64,000 nt of DNA from Sphingopyxis sp. (GCF_016793825.1 NZ_JAEULM010000017.1:32981-96980); one strand, 5' to 3'; positions 41,271-52,428 are shown, counted from the stretch's first letter. Program-made: numbers and translations. The notes: a model not told the origin generated them from the sequence alone.

Positions 41271-43139
41271 TTATTTCGGTCGGCGTGGGCTGCGCTGGCC
41301 GTATGGTTTGGGTTTGTAACGATCGGTCTTGCTGGCAGGGCCGCGCGGGCCCGCACGATCGCCGAAACCCCGGTCGCCACCCGGTGCGCGGCTGGGCGTC
41401 GCGCGCGATGCGCCCTTGTGCCCGCTCTTGTCGTGTCCGCCCTTGCTGTATCCGCCCTTATCGCGGCGCGGGGGATAGGTCGGGCCGTCAGGGGCGGGGG
41501 TGATTGCGACGCCGCTGTCATCCTCGCCATCGGCGTTCGCGCTGCGCATGACCGCCTCGGCAAAGCGATCGGCGATCGCGCGCGGAATGTTGAACATGGT
41601 TTCCCGCGGACCGATGCGGATCGCGCCGATCTCCCCCTTCGTCACATGCCCGCGACGGCAGAGCAGCGGCAGGATCCAGCGCGGGTCGGCGTTCTGGTGG
41701 CGACCGATATTGAGACGGAACCAGACGCTGTCCTCGAACCCTTCGCGGCGGTCGGCACTGCCGCGTTCGCCCCGGTCGCCAGTCTGACGTTCAAAGCGAT
41801 CGTCCCGTTCGGGCCGCTCGCGGCCGCGCGGGCTGTTGTCGAGCAGGTCCTCGGGCGGTGGCATCAGCGCGCGGTGTGCCCGCACAAGCGACGCCGCGAT
41901 ATCTTCGGCCGAGCGCTCTGCCATCAGGCGCTGCGCGAGTTCCAGATCTTCGGGTTCATGCTCTACCGGTGCGAGCAGTTTCTCGATCAACCGTTCCTGA
42001 TCGCGCGCCCGCACGTCGGCGGCGGTCGGGGCGTCCATCCACTCCGCATTGATCCGCGCGCCGCGCAGCATGCCATCGACGCGGCGGCGGCGCGGATAGG
42101 GGACGATGAGGACCGCTGTCCCCTTTTTGCCCGCCCGGCCGGTGCGGCCCGACCGGTGCTGGAGCGCCTCCGCATCGCGCGGGATTTCGACATGGATCAC
42201 GAGGCTGAGCGTCGGCAGGTCAATGCCGCGCGCGGCGACGTCGGTCGCGACGCAGACGCGGGCGCGGCGGTCGCGCAGAGCCTGCAACGCCTGATTGCGC
42301 TCATTCTGGCTATGCTCGCCCGACAGCGCGACCGCGGCGAAGCCGCGTTCGACGAGGCTGGCGTGAAGGCGGCGGACATTGTCGCGCGTCGCGCAGAACA
42401 GCATCGCCGTCTCTGCCTCGTGAAGGCGCAGCAGGTTGATCACCGCACCTTCGATATCGGCCGGCGCGACGGTGACGGCCTGGTAGGCGATGTCGCCATG
42501 GCCGCGGTCTTCCCCGACGGTCGAGATGCGCAGGGCGTCGCGCTGGTAGCGCTTGGCAAGCTGGACGATCGGCTTCGGGATCGTTGCCGAAAACAACAGC
42601 GTCCGCCGCGTTTCGGGCGTGCCGTCGAGAATTTCCTCGAGGTCGTCGCGAAAGCCCATGTCGAGCATCTCGTCGGCCTCGTCGAGCACCGCGACGCGCA
42701 GCGCGGCAAGGTCGAGCGCGCCGCGTTCGAGATGGTCGCGAAGACGCCCCGGGGTGCCGACGACGATCTGCACGCCCTGGTTCAACGCGCGGCGCTCCTT
42801 GCTGGCGTCCATGCCGCCGATGCAGGTCGCGATGCGCGCGCCGGCCTTGGCATAGAGCCAGCCCAGTTCGCGGCTGACCTGCAGCGCGAGTTCGCGGGTC
42901 GGCGCGACGATCAGGGCGAGCGGGGAAGTCGCGAAGGGCAGGCGGCCGTCCTCGATCAGTTCGTCGGCCATGGCGAGGCCGAAGGCGACGGTCTTGCCCG
43001 ATCCGGTCTGCGCCGAGACGAGGAGGTCGCGGCCCTTGGCTTCGGCTTCGACGACGGCGGACTGGACGGGGGTGAGCGCTTCGTAGCCGCGCGCGGTAAG
43101 GGCGTCCGAAAGGACGGGCGAAAGATGATCGAAAGGCAT
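41271..43139 (-). CDS. DEAD-box RNA helicase with RNA-binding tail
   Basis: 622 residues. Helicase core: Q motif 'GYEALTPVQ', 'AQTGSGKT' (43-50), 'PTRELALQ', 'TPGRL', 'DEADEML', 'SAT', 'ATDVAARGIDLP' and 'HRSGRTGRAG'. A DbpA-type RNA-binding domain follows at about 465-545 ('FRLNIGRHQNADPRWILPLL'), then a Gly/Arg/Lys-rich disordered tail. This resembles the CsdA/DeaD group, used in ribosome assembly and cold adaptation. Monocistronic by appearance. Confidence 0.92.
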   Translation of the reverse strand: MPFDHLSPVLSDALTARGYEALTPVQSAVVEAEAKGRDLLVSAQTGSGKTVAFGLAMADELIEDGRLPFATSPLALIVAPTRELALQVSRELGWLYAKAGARIATCIGGMDASKERRALNQGVQIVVGTPGRLRDHLERGALDLAALRVAVLDEADEMLDMGFRDDLEEILDGTPETRRTLLFSATIPKPIVQLAKRYQRDALRISTVGEDRGHGDIAYQAVTVAPADIEGAVINLLRLHEAETAMLFCATRDNVRRLHASLVERGFAAVALSGEHSQNERNQALQALRDRRARVCVATDVAARGIDLPTLSLVIHVEIPRDAEALQHRSGRTGRAGKKGTAVLIVPYPRRRRVDGMLRGARINAEWMDAPTAADVRARDQERLIEKLLAPVEHEPEDLELAQRLMAERSAEDIAASLVRAHRALMPPPEDLLDNSPRGRERPERDDRFERQTGDRGERGSADRREGFEDSVWFRLNIGRHQNADPRWILPLLCRRGHVTKGEIGAIRIGPRETMFNIPRAIADRFAEAVMRSANADGEDDSGVAITPAPDGPTYPPRRDKGGYSKGGHDKSGHKGASRATPSRAPGGDRGFGDRAGPRGPASKTDRYKPKPYGQRSPRRPK

Positions 43140-43185
43140 TTTGTTCTTCTTGTCCTGTGCGGCCGTGCGCGGCCGATTCTCTGTT

Positions 43186-43266
43186 CGTCACCCCGGACTT
43201 GATCCGGGGTCCATCGCCCAAGGTTCAGCAATGGCGCGTGGATGCCGGATCGGGTCCGGCATGACG
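43186..43266. repeat. CGTCACCCCGG-type palindrome
   Basis: Begins CGTCACCCCGGACTTGATCC and ends GGGTCCGGCATGACG. Same family as elements at 9644, 34989 and 52452. Lies between the helicase gene start and the 3' end of the BaiN-like gene. Confidence 0.7.
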
Positions 43267-43285
43267 ATGGTTTTTAAGGCTTTTC

Positions 43286-44458
43286 CTAAAGGGCCTGGCC
43301 CGCCGCGTGTCCGCTGGCCCATGCCCATTGAAAATTATAACCGCCCAGCCACCCGGTGACGTCCACGGCTTCGCCGACCGCATAGAGGTTCGGGACGGTT
43401 TTGGCCATCATTGTTTGCGAGGACAGGTTCGCGGTCGAAATCCCGCCCACCGTGACTTCGGCTTTCGCGAAGCCTTCGGTCCCGTTCGGGTGGAAGGGCC
43501 AGCGCCTGAGCCGCGCCTCGGCGTCGGCGAGCTTGCGGTCGGTCTGCGCCGCAAGTTCGCCGGAGAGCGCGAGCCTGTCGGACAATGTCTGCGCCAAGCG
43601 GTCGGGCAGCGTCAGCACCGACGCGAGCGTTGCGCGCGGCTTTGCCCGCTTGGCATCGAGCAGCCAGCCCGCGGGGGCATCGGGAAGGAAATCGATCGTC
43701 ACCGGATCGCCGTGACGCCAATAGCTGCTGACCTGCAGGATCGCCGGACCGGACAGGCCACGGTGCGTGAACAGTGCAGCCTCGCGGAACGCCGCCTTGC
43801 CCGCGCGCGCCTCGACCGGGGCGGCGATGCCCGACAGTTCGCGGAACAGGACATCGTCGCCGCCGAGCGTCAACGGAACCAGCGCGGGGCGCGGTTCGAC
43901 GACTTTCAATCCGAACTGACGCGCCAGGTCATAGGCGAAACCCGTCGCCCCCATTTTCGGGATCGAGGGGCCGCCCGTCGCGATGACGAGGCTGGCGGCG
44001 GAGAAGCGTGCGTTGCCGAATTGCACGGCGAATTTGCCGTCGGCGTGGGTCACTTGCCCCACCGGCTGGCCGGTGCGGATATCGACGCCGCCCCTTGCCG
44101 CTTCGTCGATCAGCATCGTGACGATCTGCCGCGCCGAGCCGTCGCAGAAAAGCTGGCCCAGCGTCTTTTCATGGTACGCGATGCCATAGGCCTTCACCAG
44201 CGCGATGAAGTCGGCGGGCGTGTAGCGCGCCAGCGCCGATTTCGCGAAATGCGGGTTGGCCGAGAGGAAGCGGTCGGGCGCGGTGTTCACATTGGTGAAG
44301 TTGCAGCGTCCGCCGCCCGAGATCAGGATTTTCTTGCCCACCTGGTCGGCATGGTCGAGCAGCAGCACGCGCCGACCGCGTCCGCCCGCGACCGCAGCGC
44401 ACATCAGCCCGGCCGCGCCGGCGCCCAGCACGATGGCATCATAATCGCCAGCAGTCAT
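43286..44458 (-). CDS. BaiN/HI0933-family FAD oxidoreductase
   Basis: 390 residues. Flavoprotein with 'AIVLGAGAAGLMCAAVAGGRG' (FAD fold), the family signature 'LISGGGRCNFTNVN', 'LVIATGGPSIPKMGATG' and the C-terminal 'LYAVGEAVDVTGWLGGYNFQ'. Members include the bile acid enzyme BaiN, but most are uncharacterised and widely conserved; there is nothing here to indicate bile acid metabolism. Followed closely by a 59-residue protein gene on the same strand. Confidence 0.92.
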   Translation of the reverse strand: MTAGDYDAIVLGAGAAGLMCAAVAGGRGRRVLLLDHADQVGKKILISGGGRCNFTNVNTAPDRFLSANPHFAKSALARYTPADFIALVKAYGIAYHEKTLGQLFCDGSARQIVTMLIDEAARGGVDIRTGQPVGQVTHADGKFAVQFGNARFSAASLVIATGGPSIPKMGATGFAYDLARQFGLKVVEPRPALVPLTLGGDDVLFRELSGIAAPVEARAGKAAFREAALFTHRGLSGPAILQVSSYWRHGDPVTIDFLPDAPAGWLLDAKRAKPRATLASVLTLPDRLAQTLSDRLALSGELAAQTDRKLADAEARLRRWPFHPNGTEGFAKAEVTVGGISTANLSSQTMMAKTVPNLYAVGEAVDVTGWLGGYNFQWAWASGHAAGQAL

Positions 44459-44464
44459 CGACGG

Positions 44465-44644
44465 TCAGTGCAGCTTTGCAATCGAAAGGCCGTCGGCCTT
44501 GGCGCGGACTTTCACCGATTCCTCGCTTCGCGTCAGTGCCTTGGCGATCGCCTTCAGCGCCATGCCCTTTTTCGCCAGCGTGTGCAGCTTGTCGATTTCG
44601 GCCGCCGTCCATGGCTGCTTGTGCCGTTCGAACTTGTCCTTCAT
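44465..44644 (-). CDS. 59-residue SANT/HTH-like protein coupled to the GreA-like gene
   Basis: 59 residues: begins MKDKFERHKQPWTAAEIDKL and ends 'SIAKLH'. The pattern W-T-x-x-E-x-x-x-L (11-20), then 'KGMALKAIAKALTRSEESVK' reads as a short Myb/SANT-like or winged-helix DNA-binding motif. Its ATG overlaps the stop of the GreA-like gene by 4 bases (ATGA), which supports it as real. It is probably a small DNA-binding or nucleoid protein. Function unknown. Confidence 0.7.
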   Translation of the reverse strand: MKDKFERHKQPWTAAEIDKLHTLAKKGMALKAIAKALTRSEESVKVRAKADGLSIAKLH

Positions 44645-45117
44645 GCCATGACCTCCCGATCGGCCGTCGCGGCAAGGATTTCGATGGCATCCTCGCGGCC
44701 CTGAAATTCGACGAACTCGCCCGTCTCGGCACCCATCAGTGCGCGGCCGAGCGGCGCGGTAAAGGCGATCAGGCCGGCGGCCGGATCGGCTTCGTCGTGC
44801 CCGACGATCGTGATCGCGCGTTCGGTTCCGTCCATCCGGTAGCGTACATGGCTGCCGATACCGACGATGCCCGCTTCGGGCGCGGCTTGCACCTCCGCCG
44901 TTGCGTGGCGGGTGCCGGCATAGCGGAGGCGGCGCTGCAGCTTCTTGCGCGCGTCCTCGTCGGTTTCCATGGCGACAGCGGCTTCAAGGCGAACGACCTC
45001 CTCGCCGAGCAGGCGTGCTCCGCGCGGCGTCACGCGGTTCGGGCCGACGGGGATCGGCCATTCGAACGCCGGCTCCATATGCTCGTCGTCGCTCTCGCGG
45101 CGAAAGGCTACGCTCAT
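44641..45117 (-). CDS. GreA/GreB family transcription elongation factor
   Basis: 158 residues from the ATG at 45117. A likely coiled-coil N-terminus with 'RVTPRGARLLGEEVVRLEAA' and 'RKKLQRRLRYAGTR' is followed by the FKBP-like C-terminal domain ('GSHVRYRMDGTERAITIVG', 'ADPAAGLIAFTAPLGRALMG'). It is shorter in the coiled coil than classical GreA and its basic and acidic tip residues are not clear, so whether it stimulates RNA cleavage is uncertain. Coupled to the 59-residue protein gene. Divergent from the GIN lipoprotein gene. Confidence 0.85.
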   Translation of the reverse strand: MSVAFRRESDDEHMEPAFEWPIPVGPNRVTPRGARLLGEEVVRLEAAVAMETDEDARKKLQRRLRYAGTRHATAEVQAAPEAGIVGIGSHVRYRMDGTERAITIVGHDEADPAAGLIAFTAPLGRALMGAETGEFVEFQGREDAIEILAATADREVMA

Positions 45118-45204
45118 CTTCCTGCTTTCCAGTGGTGATCGCGCGCTCTGGCGTGCGAAGGTGGCGACAAGATGGCAGGGCGGGGTGGACAGGCAGTGCG
45201 CATG

Positions 45205-45224
45205 TGTGTTATGTGTGTAACACA
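45205..45224. promoter_or_regulatory. Inverted repeat TGTGTT-N8-AACACA (second copy)
   Basis: TGTGTT ATGTGTGT AACACA, 15 bases upstream of the GIN lipoprotein ATG; arms extend one more base on each side (G/C). Identical arms and spacer length to the site at 670-689. It overlaps the region expected for the promoter or ribosome site, which would suit repression. Confidence 0.45.
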
Positions 45225-45239
45225 CGAAGGAGATTCGAC

Positions 45240-45983
45240 ATGCGCAACTGGACGATGGCGGCTTTGCCGCTGGCACTCGCACTGACCGTTACCGCCTGCA
45301 GCGCCGAAGTGACGAGCGACGGCAAGCGGACCGTGGAGGCCGGCCCGACGACGACGCAGAGCTTTGACCTCAAGGGGTTCACCGGCGTCAAGGTCGCGGG
45401 GCCGGACGATGTGACCATTCGCCAGGGCGACGCCTTTTCGATCACCGCGAAGGGACCGAAGGGCGAAATCGACGAACTGGAGATCAAGCTCGACGGCGAC
45501 GTGCTGTCGATCGGACGCAAACGGTCGGGCTTCAGCTTCAACCACCATGACAGCAAGGGATTGCAGATCGAGATCACCCTGCCGAAGCTCAGCACGCTGC
45601 GGCTCACCGGATCGGGCTCCATCGATGCCGACACGGTCGATGGCGATGCGGTCGAGGCGGTCGTCACCGGATCGGGCGACCTCAAGGTAGCGAAGCTTAC
45701 GGGCAAGAGCGCCGAGCTGACGGTTTCGGGATCGGGCGACATAGAGATCGGGGCAGGGACGATCGGGACCGGCGATTACAACATCACCGGTTCGGGCAAT
45801 ATCGATGCCGACGGCCTGATTGCCGACACGCTCGACGTGTCGATCACGGGATCGGGCGATGTCGACGGGCAGGCGACCGGTGCCGCCGATATCAGCATCA
45901 TGGGGTCGGGCGACGCCACGATCAGCGGCGGCGGCAAATGCACCACCAAGGCGATGGGTTCGGGCACCGCGAACTGCAAATGA
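45240..45983 (+). CDS. GIN-domain (DUF2807) lipoprotein
   Basis: 247 residues from the ATG at 45240 (GAAGGAG upstream). A lipoprotein signal ends at 'LTVTACS', Cys20. The mature protein is a putative auto-transporter adhesin head GIN domain, a beta-helix with the recurring G-S-G turn: 'LTGSGSIDADTV', 'VTGSGDLKVAKL', 'VSGSGDIEIGAG', 'ITGSGNIDADGL', 'ITGSGDVDGQAT', 'IMGSGDATISGG', 'MGSGTANCK'. Probably faces the periplasm or surface. A second, related protein follows at 46027. Confidence 0.88.
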   Translation: MRNWTMAALPLALALTVTACSAEVTSDGKRTVEAGPTTTQSFDLKGFTGVKVAGPDDVTIRQGDAFSITAKGPKGEIDELEIKLDGDVLSIGRKRSGFSFNHHDSKGLQIEITLPKLSTLRLTGSGSIDADTVDGDAVEAVVTGSGDLKVAKLTGKSAELTVSGSGDIEIGAGTIGTGDYNITGSGNIDADGLIADTLDVSITGSGDVDGQATGAADISIMGSGDATISGGGKCTTKAMGSGTANCK

Positions 45984-46026
45984 TGCGGCTATGGTGCCGC
46001 CGCGGCGAAGCGGCTAAGGCGGCACC

Positions 46027-46740
46027 ATGACCAGCACTCTCCGTCTTGCCGCGCTTGCGGCCGTCGCCTTGCTCGCCGCCGGTCCCGCATCGGCGGCCGA
46101 GAAGCGGTTCGGTCTTTCCAGCTTCGAGGCGATCGAAGTCACCGCCGACGTCGATGTCGAAGTGATGGCGCGCGCGCCGGTGAGCGCGATCGCGAGCGGA
46201 CCGCAGGGTGCGCTCGACCGGCTTGTCCTCGAAACGCGCGACGGGCGGCTGGTGATCAGCGAAAAGAAATATGCGGGCGACGAGAATCGCTCGACTGCGC
46301 CGGGCGGGGTGACGATCCGCGTCAATGCGGCCAACCTGCAATCGGCGACGCTGGTCGGCGCGGGATCGCTACAGATCGACAAATTGAAGGGCGCGCGTGT
46401 CGCGATCGGGCTGCGCGGTCCGGGCAAGCTGGTCGTCGGTCAGGTGAACGCCGACAGGCTCGCGGTCGCGATGATCGGCAACGGGACGATGACGCTGGGC
46501 GGCACGGCGAAGCAGGGCCAGTTGACGCTGTCGGGCGCCGGCGTGGTCGATGCCGGCAAGCTGGCGATCGACGAGCTGACCAGCGACAGCGAAGGCGCCG
46601 GCGATCATCTTTTCAACGCGATCAAGAGCGCGGCGGTCACGACGCGCGGTATCGGCAAGACCGTGGTGCTGGGCCGCCCGATCTGTACGGTGCGAAACAT
46701 GGGCAGCGGCAGCGTGACCTGCGGGCCGGCGAAGAAGTGA
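46027..46740 (+). CDS. Second GIN-domain-like exported protein
   Basis: 237 residues with a Sec signal (1-23, 'GPASAAEKR'). The mature part is a degenerate relative of its neighbour: 'LSSFEAIEVTADVDVEVMAR' at the start, turns such as 'LVGAGSLQIDKL', 'LRGPGKLVVGQV', 'MIGNGTMTLGGT' and 'LSGAGVVDAGKL', and the same C-terminal 'NMGSGSVTCGP'. It lacks the lipoprotein Cys. The pair probably arose by duplication and follow each other by 43 bases. Confidence 0.82.
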   Translation: MTSTLRLAALAAVALLAAGPASAAEKRFGLSSFEAIEVTADVDVEVMARAPVSAIASGPQGALDRLVLETRDGRLVISEKKYAGDENRSTAPGGVTIRVNAANLQSATLVGAGSLQIDKLKGARVAIGLRGPGKLVVGQVNADRLAVAMIGNGTMTLGGTAKQGQLTLSGAGVVDAGKLAIDELTSDSEGAGDHLFNAIKSAAVTTRGIGKTVVLGRPICTVRNMGSGSVTCGPAKK

Positions 46741-46777
46741 AGCTGATCCTCCGCCCTCCTGCAGGGTGGAGCCCAGA

Positions 46778-47581
46778 TCAGTGTCCTGCGGTGCCCAATC
46801 CGTCGATCTTTTTCGACTGCTTTGCGATCAGCCCCGGAAAGAAGCGCGCGAGGCGGGACAGGCGTTTCGCCATCTTGCCCACGGTGACGTGGACCTTCGC
46901 CCCATGGACCGCCTCCCACGCCGCCTCGCCGACACGCTCGACCGGCACGATCTCGAACCCGCTGGCCGACAGGCGATTGCGGGCGGGTTCATTGCTGTCG
47001 GCACTGACCTGGTCGAGCAGGGGCGTGTCGATAAAGCCCGGCATCAGCGAGCGGACCTTGATGCCATATTTGGCAAATTCGATTTCAAGCGCTTCCGTCA
47101 GGCCGCGGACGGCGAACTTGGTCGCCGAATAGACCGCCAGTCCCGCGACGCCGTAGAAACCCGAGGCCGAGCCGGTGTTGAGGATCGTCGATCCCGGCGT
47201 GGCGCGAAGCAGCGGCAACCCCGAGTAAATCCCGTTGACCACGCCGCCGAAGTTGATCGCGATGATGCGATCGGCTTCCTCGGGCGGCATATCGACATAT
47301 TGGCCGCCGGTTCCGATGCCGGCGTTGTTGAAGAGCACGTCGAGCCGTCCGCCGCTCGCGAGAGCAAAGGCGTCGAGTGCCGCCTTCCACTGGTCGCGGT
47401 CGCGCACGTCCATCACATGGCGCGAGGATGCACCCTCGGGCAGCAGTGCGGCGGTTTCGTCGATGCCCTGAGCGTTGACGTCGGCGAGACCAACGAACCA
47501 GCCCTGCGCCGCGAAGTGGCGTGCTGTCGCGCGGCCGATGCCCGACCCGCCGCCGGTAATGAAAATCGCCTTCCGTGCCAC
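46778..47581 (-). CDS. Short-chain dehydrogenase/reductase
   Basis: 267 residues from the GTG at 47581, preceded by AGGGAGAG; an ATG at 47599 is possible. Rossmann motif 'FITGGGSGIGRATARHFA', 'NNAGIG', the catalytic Ser ('LNTGSASGFYG'), and 'YSATKFAVRGLTEAL' with Y-x-x-x-K. Substrate unknown. An inverted repeat TGACGT-AA-ACGTCA lies about 45 bases upstream, matching one in front of the enoyl-CoA hydratase gene, so a role in acyl-CoA or alcohol catabolism is possible. Confidence 0.9.
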   Translation of the reverse strand: MARKAIFITGGGSGIGRATARHFAAQGWFVGLADVNAQGIDETAALLPEGASSRHVMDVRDRDQWKAALDAFALASGGRLDVLFNNAGIGTGGQYVDMPPEEADRIIAINFGGVVNGIYSGLPLLRATPGSTILNTGSASGFYGVAGLAVYSATKFAVRGLTEALEIEFAKYGIKVRSLMPGFIDTPLLDQVSADSNEPARNRLSASGFEIVPVERVGEAAWEAVHGAKVHVTVGKMAKRLSRLARFFPGLIAKQSKKIDGLGTAGH

Positions 47582-47625
47582 CCGCTCTCTCCCTGACATT
47601 CTTGTCAGTGGAGAAGAGGGCAGGC

Positions 47626-47639
47626 TGACGTAAACGTCA
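47626..47639. promoter_or_regulatory. Operator candidate TGACGTAAACGTCA
   Basis: Inverted repeat TGACGT-N2-ACGTCA about 45 bases upstream of the SDR start. The reverse complement (TGACGTTTACGTCA) occurs at 63501-63514 upstream of the enoyl-CoA hydratase gene at nearly the same distance. It resembles sites of regulators of branched-chain amino acid or fatty acid catabolism (for example MerR-family LiuR), an assignment that is inference. Confidence 0.6.
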
Positions 47640-47691
47640 AGCGGCAATCGCGGCTTGGCAAGCGCCCGCGCGCATGGCTATCAGGGCGCCG

Positions 47692-48204
47692 ATGTTTCGC
47701 CTGCGCTTGTGGTTCCTCGCCCTGCTGATCTGTTGCCTCGGCGCCGGGCTTCCCGCGCGCGCGGCGGTCACCGTCAGCTTTTACAGCCACGATTTCGGCG
47801 ACCGTTTTCCGCATGCTTTCATCGTGGTGAAGGGCAAGCTCGACGGCAGCGGGCAGGCGATCGACAATAATTTCGGCTTCACGGCGAAAAACGTCAGCCC
47901 CGCGATCCTTCTCGGTTCGGTGAAGGGCTATGTCCAGACGTCGCAGCCCGACTATATTGCGAAAAGCGACCGCCAGTTCAGCGTCGTCGTCGACGATGCG
48001 ACCTATGCGCGGCTGATCGCGAAGGTTCGCGAGTGGCAGGATCGCAAGCAACCGAGCTATAGCCTGAACAAGGCGAACTGCGTTCATTTCGTGATGGAGC
48101 TGGCCGAGGTCGTCGGGCTGAAGGTCAACCGGAAGAGCAGCTATTTCAAGAAGCCGAAAACCTTCCTGCTCGAGGTGAAGGAACTGAATCCGGCGCTTGG
48201 ATAG
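47692..48204 (+). CDS. Exported protein with a permuted papain-like layout
   Basis: 170 residues from the ATG at 47692 (AGGG upstream; an ATG at 47674 is possible). Signal peptide about 1-25. Seen: 'SFYSHDFGDRFPHAFIVVKG' with a conserved-looking His, then after about 85 residues 'YSLNKANCVHFVMELA' with Cys. The His-before-Cys order and 'NC.HF' pattern resemble circularly permuted NlpC/P60-like enzymes. This is my structural inference, not a recognised family. It may act on the cell wall or on a lipid. Followed closely by the TonB_C gene. Confidence 0.6.
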   Translation: MFRLRLWFLALLICCLGAGLPARAAVTVSFYSHDFGDRFPHAFIVVKGKLDGSGQAIDNNFGFTAKNVSPAILLGSVKGYVQTSQPDYIAKSDRQFSVVVDDATYARLIAKVREWQDRKQPSYSLNKANCVHFVMELAEVVGLKVNRKSSYFKKPKTFLLEVKELNPALG

Positions 48205-48213
48205 GGAGCGGAA

Positions 48214-49218
48214 ATGACGATTGCGATGCTGATGCTGCTGATGGCGTCCGGGACGGTGCAGCCGCCGCCCGTGCCGCATGCTGACGAGCCGATAAAGCCG
48301 GTCACCAATCCGGGCAGCTGGGTCACGACTGCCGATTACCCGCCCGCGGCGCTTCGCGACAGCCTTGAAGGGACAACGGGGTTCCGGCTGACGATCGGTC
48401 CGGACGGCCTGCCGCGACGGTGCGAAGTCGTCGCGTCGAGCGGGTCGGAGGTTCTGGATACCGCAACTTGCCGCCTCATCATGGAGCGGGCGCGGTTCCA
48501 GACCCGGCGCGATGCCAACGGCGTCCGCATCGGCGGCACATACAGCAACCGCATTCGGTGGCAGATACCCGACAATTATCTGGAGCAATTGGCCCGGTCG
48601 GGTTTCCAGCTCGATACCAATCGCCCGGTCTGGCCGCGCGGACCCGTGCCCGACCCGGAGATGGTGACGCTCGATGCCGCCGCGTATTATCCGGCCGGGC
48701 CGCTGGCGGCGCGGCAGGAGGGCGACGTCGTCATGACGCTGACCGTCGATCCGCTTGGCAAGGTGACCGACTGCGCGGTGATCAATACCAGCATGGTCAA
48801 GGAACTCGATGCTGCCGCCTGCGCCTTGATGCGCGCGAGCGGCAAATTCGATCCGGCGCTCGACAGCACCGGCAAACCCGTGAAATCGGTCGTCCCCGCG
48901 ACCTTCAACTGGGTGTTGCCGCGCGCCGATGGCGCAGCGCCGCACCCGGACCCGGCGATCCGCGAATTCCCGATGAGCGAGGCGGGCATGCTCGAGGCGA
49001 CGGTACGGATCGGTACCGACGGGCGGGTGCAGGATTGTCGGTACAAGAACGCGGGCGTCGGGGCGCAGATGCCAAATCCCTGCGACACGATCGGTGGCAA
49101 GCTGCGTTATATCCCCTTCACCGACGCGAACGGGCAGCCAGTCACCAAGCGCGTCACCTTCCGGACCGAAGTGAAGGTCGAGGACGACGTATCGGCGCCG
49201 GCCGCGCCCGCCAAATGA
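48214..49218 (+). CDS. Exported protein with three TonB_C-like domains
   Basis: 334 residues. A short hydrophobic N-terminus (1-14) looks like a truncated signal. Three tandem domains each have a TonB C-terminal pattern with two Cys: 'DGLPRRCEVVASSGSEVLDT' then 'TCRLIMERARF'; 'LGKVTDCAVINTSMVKELDA' then 'ACALMRASGKF'; 'DGRVQDCRYKNAGVGAQM' then 'PCDTIGGKLRY'. It lacks the Pro-rich spacer and clear inner membrane anchor of a true TonB, so it is probably not an energy transducer but a periplasmic binding protein of that fold. Confidence 0.8.
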   Translation: MTIAMLMLLMASGTVQPPPVPHADEPIKPVTNPGSWVTTADYPPAALRDSLEGTTGFRLTIGPDGLPRRCEVVASSGSEVLDTATCRLIMERARFQTRRDANGVRIGGTYSNRIRWQIPDNYLEQLARSGFQLDTNRPVWPRGPVPDPEMVTLDAAAYYPAGPLAARQEGDVVMTLTVDPLGKVTDCAVINTSMVKELDAAACALMRASGKFDPALDSTGKPVKSVVPATFNWVLPRADGAAPHPDPAIREFPMSEAGMLEATVRIGTDGRVQDCRYKNAGVGAQMPNPCDTIGGKLRYIPFTDANGQPVTKRVTFRTEVKVEDDVSAPAAPAK

Positions 49219-49307
49219 GCAACCTCTGGACGAGGCGGCACTTTCACCCTATGTTCAGGGAACGGGGCGCAATAATCTGTACTCCGGATGTGTATTAGGG
49301 GCGATTC

Positions 49308-49577
49308 TTGCGGTTATTTCTGACCCTTTTGGCGCTGCTGACCGGTCTGGCGACAGCCGACCGGGCTGTTGCCGCGCCTGCCGTTCCGGCGGCAATGGGG
49401 TCGCTCGTCCTGCTCGCCGAAAGCGCGGGCAAGGTCGAGGCAGCCGACAACGACCGCCGTCCCACTGCCACGACACCGACCCGGCGCACGACCAGCGGCG
49501 GCAGCGGCAAGCCGCGCAAGGCGGGCCCGCCGCACCTTCCCGGCCTCCTCACCGGCAGCGACCGCGCGCTCGAATAG
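49308..49577 (+). CDS. Small exported hypothetical protein
   Basis: 89 residues from the TTG at 49308. A clear N-terminal hydrophobic segment (about 3-22, ending 'ADRAVAA') followed by a polar Thr/Arg/Gly/Pro-rich tail ('TTPTRRTTSGGSGKPRKAG'). No family recognised. A terminator follows 29 bases later, then secA. The weak start codon and low-complexity tail limit confidence. Confidence 0.45.
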   Translation: MRLFLTLLALLTGLATADRAVAAPAVPAAMGSLVLLAESAGKVEAADNDRRPTATTPTRRTTSGGSGKPRKAGPPHLPGLLTGSDRALE

Positions 49578-49605
49578 CGTCGAGCGCTGACGCCCTTTGG
49601 GGCCC

Positions 49606-49632
49606 GGCTCCCGCGCGTGCGGGGGCCTTTTT
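49606..49632 (+). terminator. Rho-independent terminator upstream of secA
   Basis: A 9-pair stem (GGCTCCCGC with GCGGGGGCC, one G-T pair) and a GCGT loop are followed by TTTTT. It separates secA from the small gene before it. Confidence 0.75.
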
Positions 49633-49692
49633 CATATCTTCCGCGCGGTGCGTCCGCCGCCCCACCTTATCGAAAATCCAAGGAACCCAGCT

Positions 49693-52428
<2,736 letters not shown>

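Noticed and set aside
40575-43202. 875-codon plus-strand frame across the helicase and quinone oxidoreductase genes
   Set aside because: It runs antisense to two well-supported genes and shows no domain.
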